Positions 11,075-21,786 of a stretch of DNA of 64,000 bases are shown here, in pieces; the first letter of the stretch is position 1; each line of letters opens with the position of its first letter. The stretch is from Doris montereyensis (taxonomy: Eukaryota > Mollusca > Gastropoda > Nudibranchia > Dorididae), in NCBI GenBank assembly GCA_037039925.1, contig JAXRKP010000026.1:170001-234000 (forward strand), read 5' to 3'. The notes below the pieces were generated by a model, which made no database searches, had not been told where the DNA came from, and saw only the letters and a program-made list of their open reading frames with translations. Position numbers and translations under genes: made by a program.

Positions 11075-11453
11075 ATGGCTTCTAATAGTCGACCGAGAAG
11101 AAAACATTTTTGAAGTTTTAGATCCTTTTATGCAAGATGGATCAGACATTGATGATTCTGATCTGGATGATAATGATTCTGGCCCTACTTTCTTCATGAG
11201 AAATGGCAATCTTATGTGTGACTCAGACGATGAGACGGCGCCCAGTGACAGAAAACGTTGTAGGCTAGCAGTGTCAGTGTCAGACTCCTTGAACTCTGAG
11301 CAGGCTTCAACTTCTACTGGGACTGGTACCAGTAGATCTAGAACTAGACCTACCGCATCTACGTCAAGATCGTCCAATTTTAGAATCCAGCCACTAAATC
11401 TAAATCCTCCCACTTATTTATGGAGTCATCTTCAAACATTAGATTCTGTGTGA
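11075..11453 (+). pseudogene. piggyBac-type transposase N-terminal remnant
   Basis: From an ATG at 11075 it reads MASNSRPRRKHF and stops at TGA. One base over, it continues EVLDPFMQDGSDIDDSDLDD and on through an acidic, then Ser/Thr/Arg-rich region to a stop at 11453. The two parts join in one frame if the T5 run at 11107-11111 had four T. A basic start followed by an acidic Asp/Ser stretch is usual at the N-terminus of piggyBac-like transposases, where it is disordered. The DDE-like catalytic domain and the C-terminal zinc-binding region are absent. The family call rests on this composition plus the TTAA/TIR context, not on a conserved catalytic motif. Confidence 0.5.
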
Positions 11454-11736
11454 TTATTTCTGTTATAATTTGACTTTTTACACTCAAAATTATTGGTTGT
11501 GTGGACACTTATGGACATTTTGTGTGAACGGATGTGGGGAAATTTGATTTTTTAAAAAAAGTTTATGTGGGTAAAATATACCTTTTTTTAAATTTTCATA
11601 AAAAATAAACCATAAAATCAATAAAAAATTCTTTTTGTATTACAAAGCTCTTGCAAAGGGCTTTATTTTGCTGTAGTTTCATGCATGTAGCATGTATGGT
11701 CAGATCTGTGTGATTTTTTAAAATTTGTCTAAAATA

Positions 11737-12087
11737 GCCGGTAGTGAGTGGCTTTGTCTTGGCCCAGGGGCCGGTAGCGAGTGGCTTTGTCTTGGCCCAG
11801 GGGCCGGTAGTGAGTGGCTTTGTCTTGGCCCAGGGGCCGGTAGTGAGTGGCTTGGTCTTGGCCCAGGGCCGGTAGTGAGTGGCTTTGTCTTGGCCCCCAG
11901 GAGCTTTGTCTTGGCCCAGAAGCCGGTAGTGAGTGGCTTTGTCTTGGCCCAGGGGCCGGTAGTGAGTGGCTTTGTCTTGGCCCAGGAGCCGGTAGTGAGT
12001 GGCTTTGTCTTGGCCCAGGGGCCTAGGAGTGGCTTTGTCTTGGCCTAGGGGCCGGTAGTGAGTGGCTTTGTCTTGGCCCAGGGGCCG
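11737..12087. repeat. 33-bp subterminal repeats of the piggyBac-like element
   Basis: About ten units: CCGGTAGTGAGTGGCTTTGT, CTTGGCCCAGGGG. Each unit contains GGTAGTGAGTGG, close to the terminal GGTATTGAGTGAG. The terminal repeat itself has therefore been multiplied inward. The 33-bp period keeps one frame open (GAGSEWLCLGP repeated), which is not evidence of a protein. Confidence 0.88.
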
Positions 12088-12254
12088 GTATTGAGTGAGT
12101 AAACCCTTGAACTGCTATGGTTGACTTGAAGTCATCAATGTCAAACACCTTGATATACCTTAGTGTGCTATGTGTATTGATATTGCATGAAGAGTAAAAG
12201 TACATATATATACATCTAGAGTGAGAGTGACAGACATCTGGAATGAGAGTAATA

Positions 12255-12440
12255 TTACAATCTAGAGTAAGAGTGATACATGGAATCATGAAGTCGTGGG
12301 TTAGAATCCTAGCAAAGCTTGGTCTGTCGTTGTGTTCCTTGGCAAAGGCACTTTACACACATTTTCCCCCGTCATTCCAGGTGCAAATGGGGGTATGGTA
12401 TAAGCACGAGATGGTCAAAGTGTTCACATTATGAGTGAAT
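12255..12440 (+). mobile_element. SINE, family B (partial)
   Basis: Carries a B-box-like GTGGGTTAGAATCCTAGC, then TTCCTTGGCAAAGGCACTTT and CCAGGTGCAAATGGG. These are shared with the fuller copies at 52542-52850 and, reversed, 14360-14650. The tRNA-like 5' portion is weak here. Confidence 0.55.
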
Positions 12441-12983
12441 GCAGTGAAAGATTGGACAGCATGACAAACAATGACATTAGAAATTGGTCTTTGACCGTTC
12501 TTTGATATTTGAGCCACAACGTCTACTGACAAAAGGTTAACAAAAGGTCTATGGAGCCTACGCCTCAGGTAATCACCATTGGCGTTCACCAATTGTTGTG
12601 ATGCACTCAACCAAGCAGCAGGAGCTGCACTTATCTGACCTCATCGCAAAGGTCTGGAGATATCCAATTTTCATTGTAATTAACAAAGGTATACTGTTTG
12701 ACCGATGTTCCAATTTTTTGTTTGCCAACCTTATGAAACATGTTATTTAGAATATGTATGAGGAGCGGAAATGTGGCTTATCCTATCTTATCACGACGGC
12801 AACGATATGTCTGTGTGTGTGTCTGTGTGTATGTCTCCCCGTGTAAGTAGGCTATGTGTTGTTACTTTGAAACGTTTAAAAATTTCTGGGTTTTTTTTAA
12901 TCTTTCTATAACCCTCCTCCTTTTTCCTCCCTCCCTCCGCCCCCCCCCCCCCCCCCCTTTCCCTTTTTCTTCTGCTTTCCCAG
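12441..12983 (+). other. kinase intron with short simple repeats
   Basis: Unique sequence with a TG-rich patch near 12808-12832 and a C-rich run around 12940-12957. It ends in a T/C-rich tract and CTTTCCCAG, a strong acceptor for the last coding exon. Confidence 0.6.
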
Positions 12984-13121
12984 CAAGTCAAAATTCTCAA
13001 GGAAATTGTGATAGACAAGGACAAAGAGTTGAGAGACAAGGACCAAGCTTTAAAGGACAAGGACAAAGTCATCCATGACCTGAGGATGAAGATCAACCGA
13101 CTGCTGGATATTGATATATGA
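12984..13121 (+). CDS. EIF2AK1: EIF2AK1/HRI-like kinase, last exon, coiled coil
   Basis: The acceptor is TTTCCCAG. It reads 45 codons and TGA at 13119-13121: QVKILKEIVIDKDKELRDKD, then QALKDKDKVIHDLRMKINRL, then LDIDI. The charged heptads predict a coiled coil. Human HRI also ends in a short charged coiled-coil segment after the kinase domain, so position and character fit. The tract contains three near-identical DKDK/DKDQ steps, which suggests local duplication. A second open frame through the same bases (Gln/Gly-rich) is less plausible. Confidence 0.8.
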   Translation, partial: QVKILKEIVIDKDKELRDKDQALKDKDKVIHDLRMKINRLLDIDI

Positions 13122-14112
13122 AGGGTCTACGGAAAGAACAATCATAGTCACACTTTTTTTAAAAACACGGTTGTCCCCCCTTATCCCTCTGGTCATTGTT
13201 ACTGATTTCTTGTAGATATAATTCCCAGCTTATAAAGAATTATAGCCACGCGTGGCAGGTTACTTAAAAACTGATCTTTTGGAATAACGAAAAGCTTCAA
13301 ACTTTAAATATCAATTTCCTCAGTTTGTTGCTTTTTGTGACTAATGGTTCACCCTGTGGATTCTTCATATGTTCATTCATGAGATATAATCTACGTACTA
13401 TGCGGTATGCCATTTTTCACATAATGCATGCATGAGTACTACATGGATCTCTCTTGTCTATATATATTTAAAGTCATGTAAATATCAAAACTTTAATTTA
13501 ATGCTCATATCCCCCGTTCTCGGGGGCACTCTGTAGTCCACAGGCAAGGTGTCGGCTTCTCAGCCAAAACGTATAGGGTTCAAGCCCCACCAACAGTTGA
13601 ACAATTTTCCTTGATTTTTTTCGTGTAGAATCTGCCCCCATGGTCCAGGTAGGTGGATCGACACCTAGACCCATCAGAGACGGGTGATAAAAAAGGAGAT
13701 CCCCTGTGCAGATCACAACACTCTGTGCACGTTAAAGATCCCTTGGCTGTTTACAGGGTGGTCCAAATAATAAAACATTAAATCCTACCAAAAACCCTGA
13801 GATCACTTTAGTTGTGGCTGTGGCTAAATCAAATCAAATCAAATCAAATCAAACACCCCCATTCATGCTGAATCCTCCAATCAGTCACCTCTTGTGAGAA
13901 TCCGAGTTTCATACTTCGCAAATTAAATGCGCAAAGAAGCAATGAGTTTGTTTGTACAACTTGTTATTCATCATTGGCAGCAATACAAAGCCTATCTTTT
14001 AAGGTTGACCATGTGTCATGAAATGAAAGGTGTCTAAAAGTGAAAGTATTCGCAAAGGGAGAGGTTGTTTATTGTAGCAATCAAAAGTCATTGCCGTTTA
14101 GAGCATTAAGAG
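13122..14112 (+). other. kinase 3' flank or 3' UTR
   Basis: Follows the stop codon. The first 400 bases are unique AT-rich sequence, then a SINE at 13525-13855, then about 250 bases of unique sequence. Where the transcript ends cannot be seen. AATAAA at 13769 lies inside the SINE, and the better placed signal is at 14971. Confidence 0.5.
13525..13855 (+). mobile_element. SINE, family A, with AAATC tail
   Basis: tRNA-like head (GGCAAGGTGTCGG as a box A-like motif, GGGTTCAAGCCCC as box B). The body has CCAGGTAGGTGGATCGACAC, CACGTTAAAGATCCCTTGGC and TGTTTACAGG, and ends in five AAATC units. A polymerase III promoter head plus a short simple tail is the usual SINE layout. Confidence 0.7.
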
Positions 14113-14350
14113 ATGGCATCACAGTCCAGAGGCAAGGTGTTAGCCGCTCTCTCAACCGATAGGTCATGGGTTCGAGCTATGGCAGGGTTAAAACGTTTTC
14201 TCAAGTGTTTTTGAGTAAAATCTACCCCTCCTCATCCAGGTAGATGGACCGATACCTAGTCCCATTGGAGATAGAAGATAAAAGCTGTGTAGAACTTACA
14301 AAATTCTGTGCACGTCGAAGATCCCGTGGCTGTTTACAGGACAGTTAAAA
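14113..14350 (+). mobile_element. SINE, family A, second copy
   Basis: Same order as the copy at 13525: GGCAAGGTGTTAGCCG head, GGGTTCGAGC box B, CCAGGTAGATGGACCGATAC, then CACGTCGAAGATCCCGTGGC and TGTTTACAGG. It lies tail to tail with a family B copy. Confidence 0.65.
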
Positions 14351-14359
14351 TTTTTAAAA

Positions 14360-14650
14360 AAATGTAAAGTTCCTTCCAGGCCGTTATGGCCCATAGAGCC
14401 GGAGCGTATCTTGGTTTCAATAATGTAAAGCGAAACACGTGATAATAATCACCCCCTGGACAGGACGCTAGTCTGACACAGGTGTTAACAACCAAGCTAG
14501 TGCTTGGACCCATTTGCACCTGAGTTGAATGAGGAAAACGCGTGCTATGTGTCTTTCGCAAAGGAACTCAAGGTCAGATCTAGCTTTGCTAGGATTCAAA
14601 CGCACGCCCTCACTCCGGCAGCCTAACCACTTGGTCACCGACGCCACTGC
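14360..14650 (-). mobile_element. SINE, family B, reversed copy
   Basis: Read on the minus strand it starts near 14648 with GTCGGTGACCAAGTGGTTAG (box A-like). It continues with a box B-like GTTTGAATCC, CAGGTGCAAATGGGTCCAAG, CACTAGCTTGG, and GGCCATAACGGCCTGGAAGG near its 3' end. The same order is seen at 52542-52850. Apparent frames over it are not genes. Confidence 0.68.
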
Positions 14651-14970
14651 TGCATGTGGTAGACATTTTAAATTTCAATGCAAACCCCGTCCCCACCCCC
14701 ACAAAACCCCTTGATTTAAATGAGATGGAAACACATGAGGACTGGAATAAACCCATTGGCAAGTTTGTTTGTTACTGCTGGAGAGCTTGGTTTCTTATGA
14801 TCTCTTTTCTTTTCTCTCTTTGTTTTTGTATTTTGTTTCTTTACAAAGTTTTTTGTTGCATCCTGTGGTATGAGGATTAGGATCTGTCGTGAACTCCATT
14901 TTCATAATACGATTGATTGATAATCACAATTGTTTAAATGATGTGTATGCATTCACGTAATAATATGACT

Positions 14971-14976
14971 AATAAA
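14971..14976 (+). promoter_or_regulatory. candidate polyadenylation signal
   Basis: AATAAA followed about 20 bases later by a GT/T-rich stretch (GTTGATTTTGTTGATAAT, then TGGTTTTGTC). It is on the kinase strand and could end its transcript, giving a 3' UTR of about 1.85 kb that includes three SINE copies. This is inference from motif and spacing only. Confidence 0.35.
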
Positions 14977-16455
14977 AGTTGAGTTGATTTTGTTGATAAT
15001 AGTGGTTTTGTCTTTGTTGTCTTGCCATGTGTGATAGTGTGTGCTTGAAACAACCATACTCACACATCCGTGAAACTGAGAAAATTGATTTTCTCAAGAC
15101 TTAAGTCTAAGTTAAGTGGGGTCCTGGAGTGAAAATTTTCCCATTTGTCCCTATCATTCAATTTTACTTATGTATAGGACATGGTGTGCTGAGTTGAAAT
15201 ATGTCGAGGTTTTTTCTGACGCTTTTGGTTGCCATGGAAATGTTGATAGACTTCTACGTTTTTTGAAAAAATTCTTTCAAATTTGGCACACGCTTTGTTT
15301 GATACAATATCTAAATTCAGTCAGATCGAATTTTTGTTTTATTCATAATTTTTTGTTGTTATGAATTTTTGAAAATGGCACACGAGAACAACCCAAAATA
15401 TACAAAAATATTGTACAAAAAATTCAATTTTTACAAAACTATAATACATATATAAAAAAGCATCTGATCGTTTATTTTTGTTTTCCCCTACTCATCATCC
15501 ATACCAAATTTCATGAAGATACATTAAGAAATAAAAAAAGTAGATAGGAAAGAATGAACAAAAAACGACATTTTGAGAAAATCATTATTTTCTCTTTTTT
15601 TCTGTTATTTGAATATATATTTTCCTCCATTAACCTAAGAAATAGGTAAGATAAAACTTTGATACATCATAAAACCTTGAGAGGCTCTCAATTACTTCTT
15701 ATCGACACTGTTTAAAGTGCACCAGCACCTTTTTACTCATTTTGAGATAGTGCCTTTTCATAATAATTTCGTAATATGTCCAATATTCCGGACGGTCTAA
15801 GGTCGTATTCATAACAGATCCTCAAAAGAGGTCTTTTTTGATAGCTTACACTGTGACGATCAAAATGAGTAGCAACTTGCCGTACTTTAGGTTATATTCT
15901 GATTTCTATCATATAATAGCTGTGTTGAAAGTTAGGCCTGTATCACTTTTTTAAAAATTCATATAAATTCAAAGAATCAATACTGAGCTTCTTTTATTAT
16001 GATATGATTATCAATCATTGTTATGGGAATGACCTGCTCTAAACATTTGTATGATAGACTAGATTTGTCCTATTTTCGGCAAAATTGGCATTCCATGGGG
16101 GGGACACTAGGGGTCATTTATACCGCAAATTGGACAAATCTAGTTCATTGAACTACTGGATGGAGCAGTTCATTTCCTTCATATTGATACCATAAAAATA
16201 GCAATTTGCTGTGGCTAGTTGTTGAACTGAATAACCTATGTGCAACATTACAGCCAAGTTTGTTAAAAATTGAAAAATCCTATTTGAATTGAAATTGTAG
16301 GTATTTTTGCAATGAAAATCTAAAAATGGCAACCATATGACCAAATAAGATTTTTTATTTTTTTTTCAGCTAATTTAGACTTGATGCGTTCAATGGCAGT
16401 GGTTAACATTGTCTATTAGTATTTCAATGTTTTAAAATCGTGCTCTGGAAATACA
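14977..16455. other. AT-rich sequence, no gene seen
   Basis: About 1.5 kb of AT-rich DNA without a recognisable exon, array or element. Short open frames here are random. A small near-palindrome GAGAAAATTGATTTTCTC lies near 15079-15096. Confidence 0.5.
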
Positions 16456-16459
16456 AGAA

Positions 16460-16760
16460 ATTGACAGAAAAAAATCTTGGCCACCATGGGAATTGAAACA
16501 GCCATCTCTGCGTCGGCACCCATTGCCTCGCCATTACAAGAAATCATTCTACTTCTACTGAGCTAACTACAATCCCGATGGTGGCAAAGATTTGTTTCTG
16601 TCTTATGTCTACCCTTGTATTTGTCTAGTCTTTGTTCCAATACGGCTTTAATATTATTTAATGTCATTTCCTTCACCTTGAACATGCCCCTTGCCTCACT
16701 GTTTGTCTTTACAGATCTATGTTATATCCTACGGAAGAAGTACAACTTCCCAATATAACA
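16460..16760 (+). mobile_element. inverted-repeat element, diverged copy
   Basis: Left arm GACAGAAAAAAATCTTGGCC, ACCATGGG and TCTGCGTCGGCACCCATTGC. Right arm TGGTGGCAAAGATTTGTTTC, TGTC, followed by a tail with TGCCCCTTGCCTCACTG and TTGTCTTTA. The same arms, core and tail occur in cleaner form at 47351-47725. The right arm is eroded here, so the hairpin is partial. Confidence 0.55.
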
Positions 16761-16799
16761 AACGTATGCCTACGTTCACATAAGACATTGTACCCTGGT

Positions 16800-17090
16800 T
16801 CCTTCTCACTGGCTCACTCACTCACTAGTCCCTTGAAATGGGAATAGCCGTGGCGGCGCTGCACTGATAGTGATAGGCGCACCATCATCCTCCAGTCCAA
16901 CCGTGCCTATCAATATCAATTACCATGTGCCAGGGCCTGGATTTCAACCAATGTCTTTTGAGTTACTGTTAGTGTTACTCTGTGATTGTAATGTTGTAAG
17001 CCCACTTCTTCTTCTGTCTACTCTTTTTCTTTTTCTGATTCCTTGGACTGTTCATTGTAGAATCGTCTTTTGAAAGGCCATCAGTTCTTG
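16800..17090 (-). pseudogene. RTE-like LINE, C-terminal remnant
   Basis: Read on the minus strand in shifting frames. Near 17070 TILQ, then RQKKKWAYNIT, then LVEIQALAHG, then RMMVRLSLSVQRRHGYSHFK. I recognise the order (TILQG..., RGRQKKxWxDNI, TQALAHxR, RWRxMV) as the end of RTE/BovB-type reverse transcriptases. Several frameshifts and stops make it non-functional. It leads directly into the 59-64 bp array, whose unit encodes the motif expected just before TILQ. Confidence 0.55.
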
Positions 17091-17800
17091 TGACATGGCC
17101 ATACCATTTCCAGTTTCCTCTTCTTGTCTTAGAAAGGCCATCAGTTCTTGTGACATGGCCATACCATTTTCAGTTTCCTCTTCGTGCCTTAGAAAGGCCA
17201 TCAGTTCTTGTGACAAGGCCATACCATTTCAGTTTCCTCTTCTTGTCTTAGAAAGGCCATCAGTTCTTGTGACATGACATGGCCATACCATTTCAGTTTC
17301 CTCTTCTTGTCTTAGAAAGGCCATCAGTTCTTGTGACATGACATGGCCATACCATTTCAGTTTCCTCTTCTTGTCTTAGAAAGGCCATCAGTTCTTGTGA
17401 CATGGCCATACCATTTCAGTTTCCTCTTCTTGTCTTAGAAAGGCCATCAGTTCTGTGACATGACATGGCCATACCATTTCAGTTTCCTCTTCTTGTCTTA
17501 GAAAGGCCATCAGTTCTTGTGACATGACATGGCCATACCATTTCAGTTTCCTCTTCTTGTCTTAGAAAGGCCATCAGTTCTTGTGACATGACATGGCCAT
17601 ACCATTTCAGTTTCCTCTTCTTGTCTTAGAAAAACCATCAGTTCTTGTGACATGACATGGTCATACCATTTCAGTTTCCTCTTCTTGTCTTAGAAAGGCC
17701 ATCTGTTCTTGTGACATGACATGGCCATACCATTTCAGTTTCCTCTTTTTGTCTTAGAAAAGCCATCAGTTCTTGTGACATGGCCATACCATTTCAGTTT
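17072..17800 (-). repeat. 59/64-bp tandem repeat derived from a LINE
   Basis: About 12 units: GAAAGGCCATCAGTTCTTGT, GACATGGCCATACCATTTCA, GTTTCCTCTTCTTGTCTTA. Longer units carry an extra CATGA. On the minus strand one unit reads DKKRKLKWYGHVTRTDGLSK, a typical RTE-type LINE C-terminal motif. Because 59 is not a multiple of three the frame does not continue from unit to unit, so the array is not coding. Confidence 0.85.
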
Positions 17801-17811
17801 CTCTCTTGATG

Positions 17812-18390
17812 TAGATTGATCTGGTGTGTGACAGAGTTCAATTCATTCATTCATGTATAGATGGGACTTAAGTAGACTGATCTGGTGTGTGACAGATCAG
17901 TTCAATTCATTCATTTATAGATGAGACTTGATCTGGTGTGTGACAGATCAGTTCCAATTCATTCATTGACACATGTATAGAGGGGACTTCCAACTGATCT
18001 GGTGTGTGACAGACAGTTCCAATTCATTCATGACCCACATATAGATGAGACTTAAGTAGACTGATCTGGTGTGTGACAGATCAGTTCCAATTCATTCATT
18101 GACCCATGTATAGATGGGACTTAAGTAGACTGATCTGGTGTGTGACAGATCAGTTCCAATTCATTCATTGACACATGTATAGATAGGACTTAAGTAGACT
18201 GATCTGGTGTGTGACAGATCAGTTCCAATTCATTCATTGACACATGTATAGATGGGACTTAAGTAGACTGATCTGGTGTGTGACAGATCAGTTCCAATTC
18301 ATTCATTGACACATGTATAGATGGGACTTAAGTAGACTGATCTGGTGTGTGACAGATCAGTTTATTCATTGACCATGTATAGATGGGACC
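17812..18390. repeat. 69-bp tandem repeat (about 8 copies)
   Basis: Unit: GATCTGGTGTGTGACAGATC, AGTTCCAATTCATTCATTGA, CACATGTATAGATGGGACTT, AAGTAGACT. Central units are exactly 69 bp apart; edge units are shortened. A single diverged monomer of the same family lies at 48333-48408. Confidence 0.9.
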
Positions 18391-18850
18391 TCCCCTCAGT
18401 TTCACCTCCCCCTGACTCTGACTGGTACAATCGCAACCAGAGAAAGGAGGGAGAGACAACAGGCCATATATGGTCAGCCATATATACTAACACCTGAGCA
18501 GATTTTATTAACTTGCACTAATTGAATTTTGTGATGTAGAGTAAGGGCAAGTGGAAGAGCGTGTAATGATCATTAATACTAATACAGGTACATCTACATC
18601 GATCGATCTACCTCGATCGTGTTCTCTGGCTGTGCGGTTAACGTTAACGGCCGTGGATAACACTGAAATTGAAACATCGAATTATACAATCGTATTTTCA
18701 TTTATTTTACCGTCTGCGGACGGTGAAAAAAGATCGACTTGAAAGGCATATTACTTAAGTCGATGTCGACTTAAACATTTTTGTATTAACTAAAAAATGT
18801 GTGGAGGGTGGGACACAGCCTAAGCCTCCCTAACCCTAATATATCAGGGT
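18391..18850. other. unassigned sequence
   Basis: Follows the 69-bp array. It contains a short open frame (about 18551-18742) with no recognisable domain, and several overlapping CGATCGAT-like runs. I cannot assign a function. Confidence 0.4.
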
Positions 18851-18852
18851 TT

Positions 18853-19185
18853 CTAACAGTGCTGAGGGTCTTGTTCGTTAGTCTGGGCTTGCATGAAGTG
18901 TGTGGAGTGTGATGGAACACATAAAGCTGGAACATTTGGAAAGACAGATGGTTGGACAACAGGCTTGAGATATCTCCCTCTCCTCTTACGCACCAAAAGA
19001 GTATCAACTGGCCAGTGAAGTGCACATATGTCCATGAACTTTGAAACTCTGCGTATTTTCTTTGGCAAACAAACAATCTACTGCTCACATTCGTCTTCAT
19101 CATCTGGAAACGTGAATATTTGACACTTTCTTCGTTGGATCTTGACTCTCATAGCCAGATGAGCACACAAAGACAGATCATTCAC
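18853..19185 (-). pseudogene. THAP-domain pseudogene fragment
   Basis: Reading the minus strand from about 19170: VCSSGYESQDPTKKVS, then after a one-base shift near 19117 IFTFPDDEDECEQ, an in-frame TAG at 19078-19080, IVCLPKKIRRVSKFMDICAL, HWPVDTLL, and GRYLKPVVQPSVFPNVP. This is the C2CH zinc-binding THAP layout: N-terminal cysteine, the second cysteine and histidine in CALH (19015-19026), and an LKPxxxPSVFP end equivalent to the AVPxIF motif. The TAG sits where the family usually has tryptophan (TGG to TAG is one change). THAP domains bind DNA and occur in P-element-like transposases and in host regulators. The stop plus the shift make this a decayed copy, and no transposase core is found next to it. 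Confidence 0.6.
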
Positions 19186-19318
19186 TTCCCAATTTACATC
19201 GTTGATTCAAATTCAAAGGACCTGAGGCTGAAATGGAAAAAAATCCTGCATATCGTTAACAAACGAGATATCTTGTAAAATATCATACATGTATATAAAA
19301 TAAAGGTGTCCAATGAAA

Positions 19319-20744
<1,426 letters not shown>

Positions 20745-21786
20745 GAATCTTAGCCTCTTTTCCACGTGCCCAGGTAACTGATGAAATCACCCTTAAGTTC
20801 AACAATATCAAGTGTTTTGGAATTGGAACACATTTTGTTTACATTTAATTCTTCAATTATTTTAGACTTCTGTCTACAAATTGACTTTGCCTTTTGTAAA
20901 CGAGAACGTAACAAAGAATTTATGCACTTGTAGTGTTCGAGCTCAACTTTACAATTTTCAGCTAATTGATTACAGGAATACTTTTACTTTTTAGAATTTC
21001 TCTTTAGAGATTTCACACGTAGACATATTTTTTCATTAACTTGCACTACTACATTGTCACTCTTCATTCCTCATTCACACTCACTCTCAATTTATCTTCT
21101 AAATTATTTTTAATATCAATATCATGGTCCTCCTTGACAATGGCCTCCAGAACCTTAATTCTGGTTCTGCAAGCTGCAACAAGTTCCTCTGCCTGCAACA
21201 ACTTCTGTCTCATAGCTCTGTCAGTGGCATGAACTCGTTGAGATCCTGGTTCCTTAAAATTTGAATTCAAACACGTTGACATATCCAGAAGCACAAAGTT
21301 ATTCGTAAACAGTTTGTTGTGAAAATTAGTTAATGCTTTAGGAGAAGCCTTTTTGTCCATTTGAATTTTTCTTTTTCTTTCTTTCAGTTTATCAATTTTC
21401 CGATTTATGTATTTCAATATTTTCAAGACTTTTCCGTCAGAAGAATAACCCAATATCCGACTAATCCACTCAGAGGCGAGAATATAAGCAAACGCTCCTT
21501 GATCTGCAAAGCATTTAAATCCAGGACTGTTTTGTTAATGTTAGTCAGTTTGTTCACATTACACACAGTTTTGTATCAGGCTGAAACAAAATGGATCTAG
21601 TCAGGTCACATTCCTCAAGGTCCACAGACACAAAATCCACATTAGAAGTTTGTTTCAAATGTGAGCACAGATCGTTTTGGTTTTCGGACAGACGGACAGC
21701 CCTCTCATCAATCCCAAAAATAAGCTGTTGCAGACAGTCATCTCAAGGTTAACATCTGGATCTAGATGCTCAAACAATTTCACAAC
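20745..21786 (-). pseudogene. coiled-coil protein, multi-exon remnant
   Basis: Read on the minus strand. After TTTCAATTTCAG (acceptor) at 21787 comes VVKLFEHLDPDVNLEMTVCN. One base over follows LIFGIDERAVRLSENQNDLC and VDFVSVDLEECDLTRSILFQ; these join if the A5 run on the plus strand (21716-21720) had six bases. A short intron (donor GTAATG near 21562, acceptor AACAG near 21529) leads to FKCFADQGAFAYILASEWIS and a Lys/Arg-rich helix. LLQAEELVAACRTRIKVLEA, a likely coiled coil, follows, with a stop at 21064. More coiled-coil sequence follows after a frame change (LRSRLQKAKSICRQKSKIIE, down to about 20745), with an in-frame TAA. I do not recognise the family. It could be a decaying host gene or part of a DNA transposon. 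Confidence 0.4.

Larger units (their letters stand above)
10803..12103 (+). mobile_element. piggyBac-like non-autonomous element
   Basis: A 1.3 kb insertion in the kinase intron. The left end is TTAA followed by CTCACTCACTACC. The right end is GGTATTGAGTGAG followed by TAAA. The ends are inverted copies of each other with one mismatch in 13, and TTAA is the known target of piggyBac transposases; the right TTAA seems mutated to TAAA. Inside is a reading frame like the acidic N-terminus of a piggyBac transposase, then an AT-rich stretch with two AATAAA sites (11604, 11620), then ten 33-bp repeats reaching the right end. The catalytic domain is missing, so it could only move with a transposase supplied elsewhere. 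Confidence 0.6.

Noticed and set aside
11725..12048. 107-codon frame with repeated GAGSEWLCLGP, like a structural repeat protein
   Set aside because: The 33-bp period of the transposon's subterminal repeats keeps the frame open. It lies within an intronic element.
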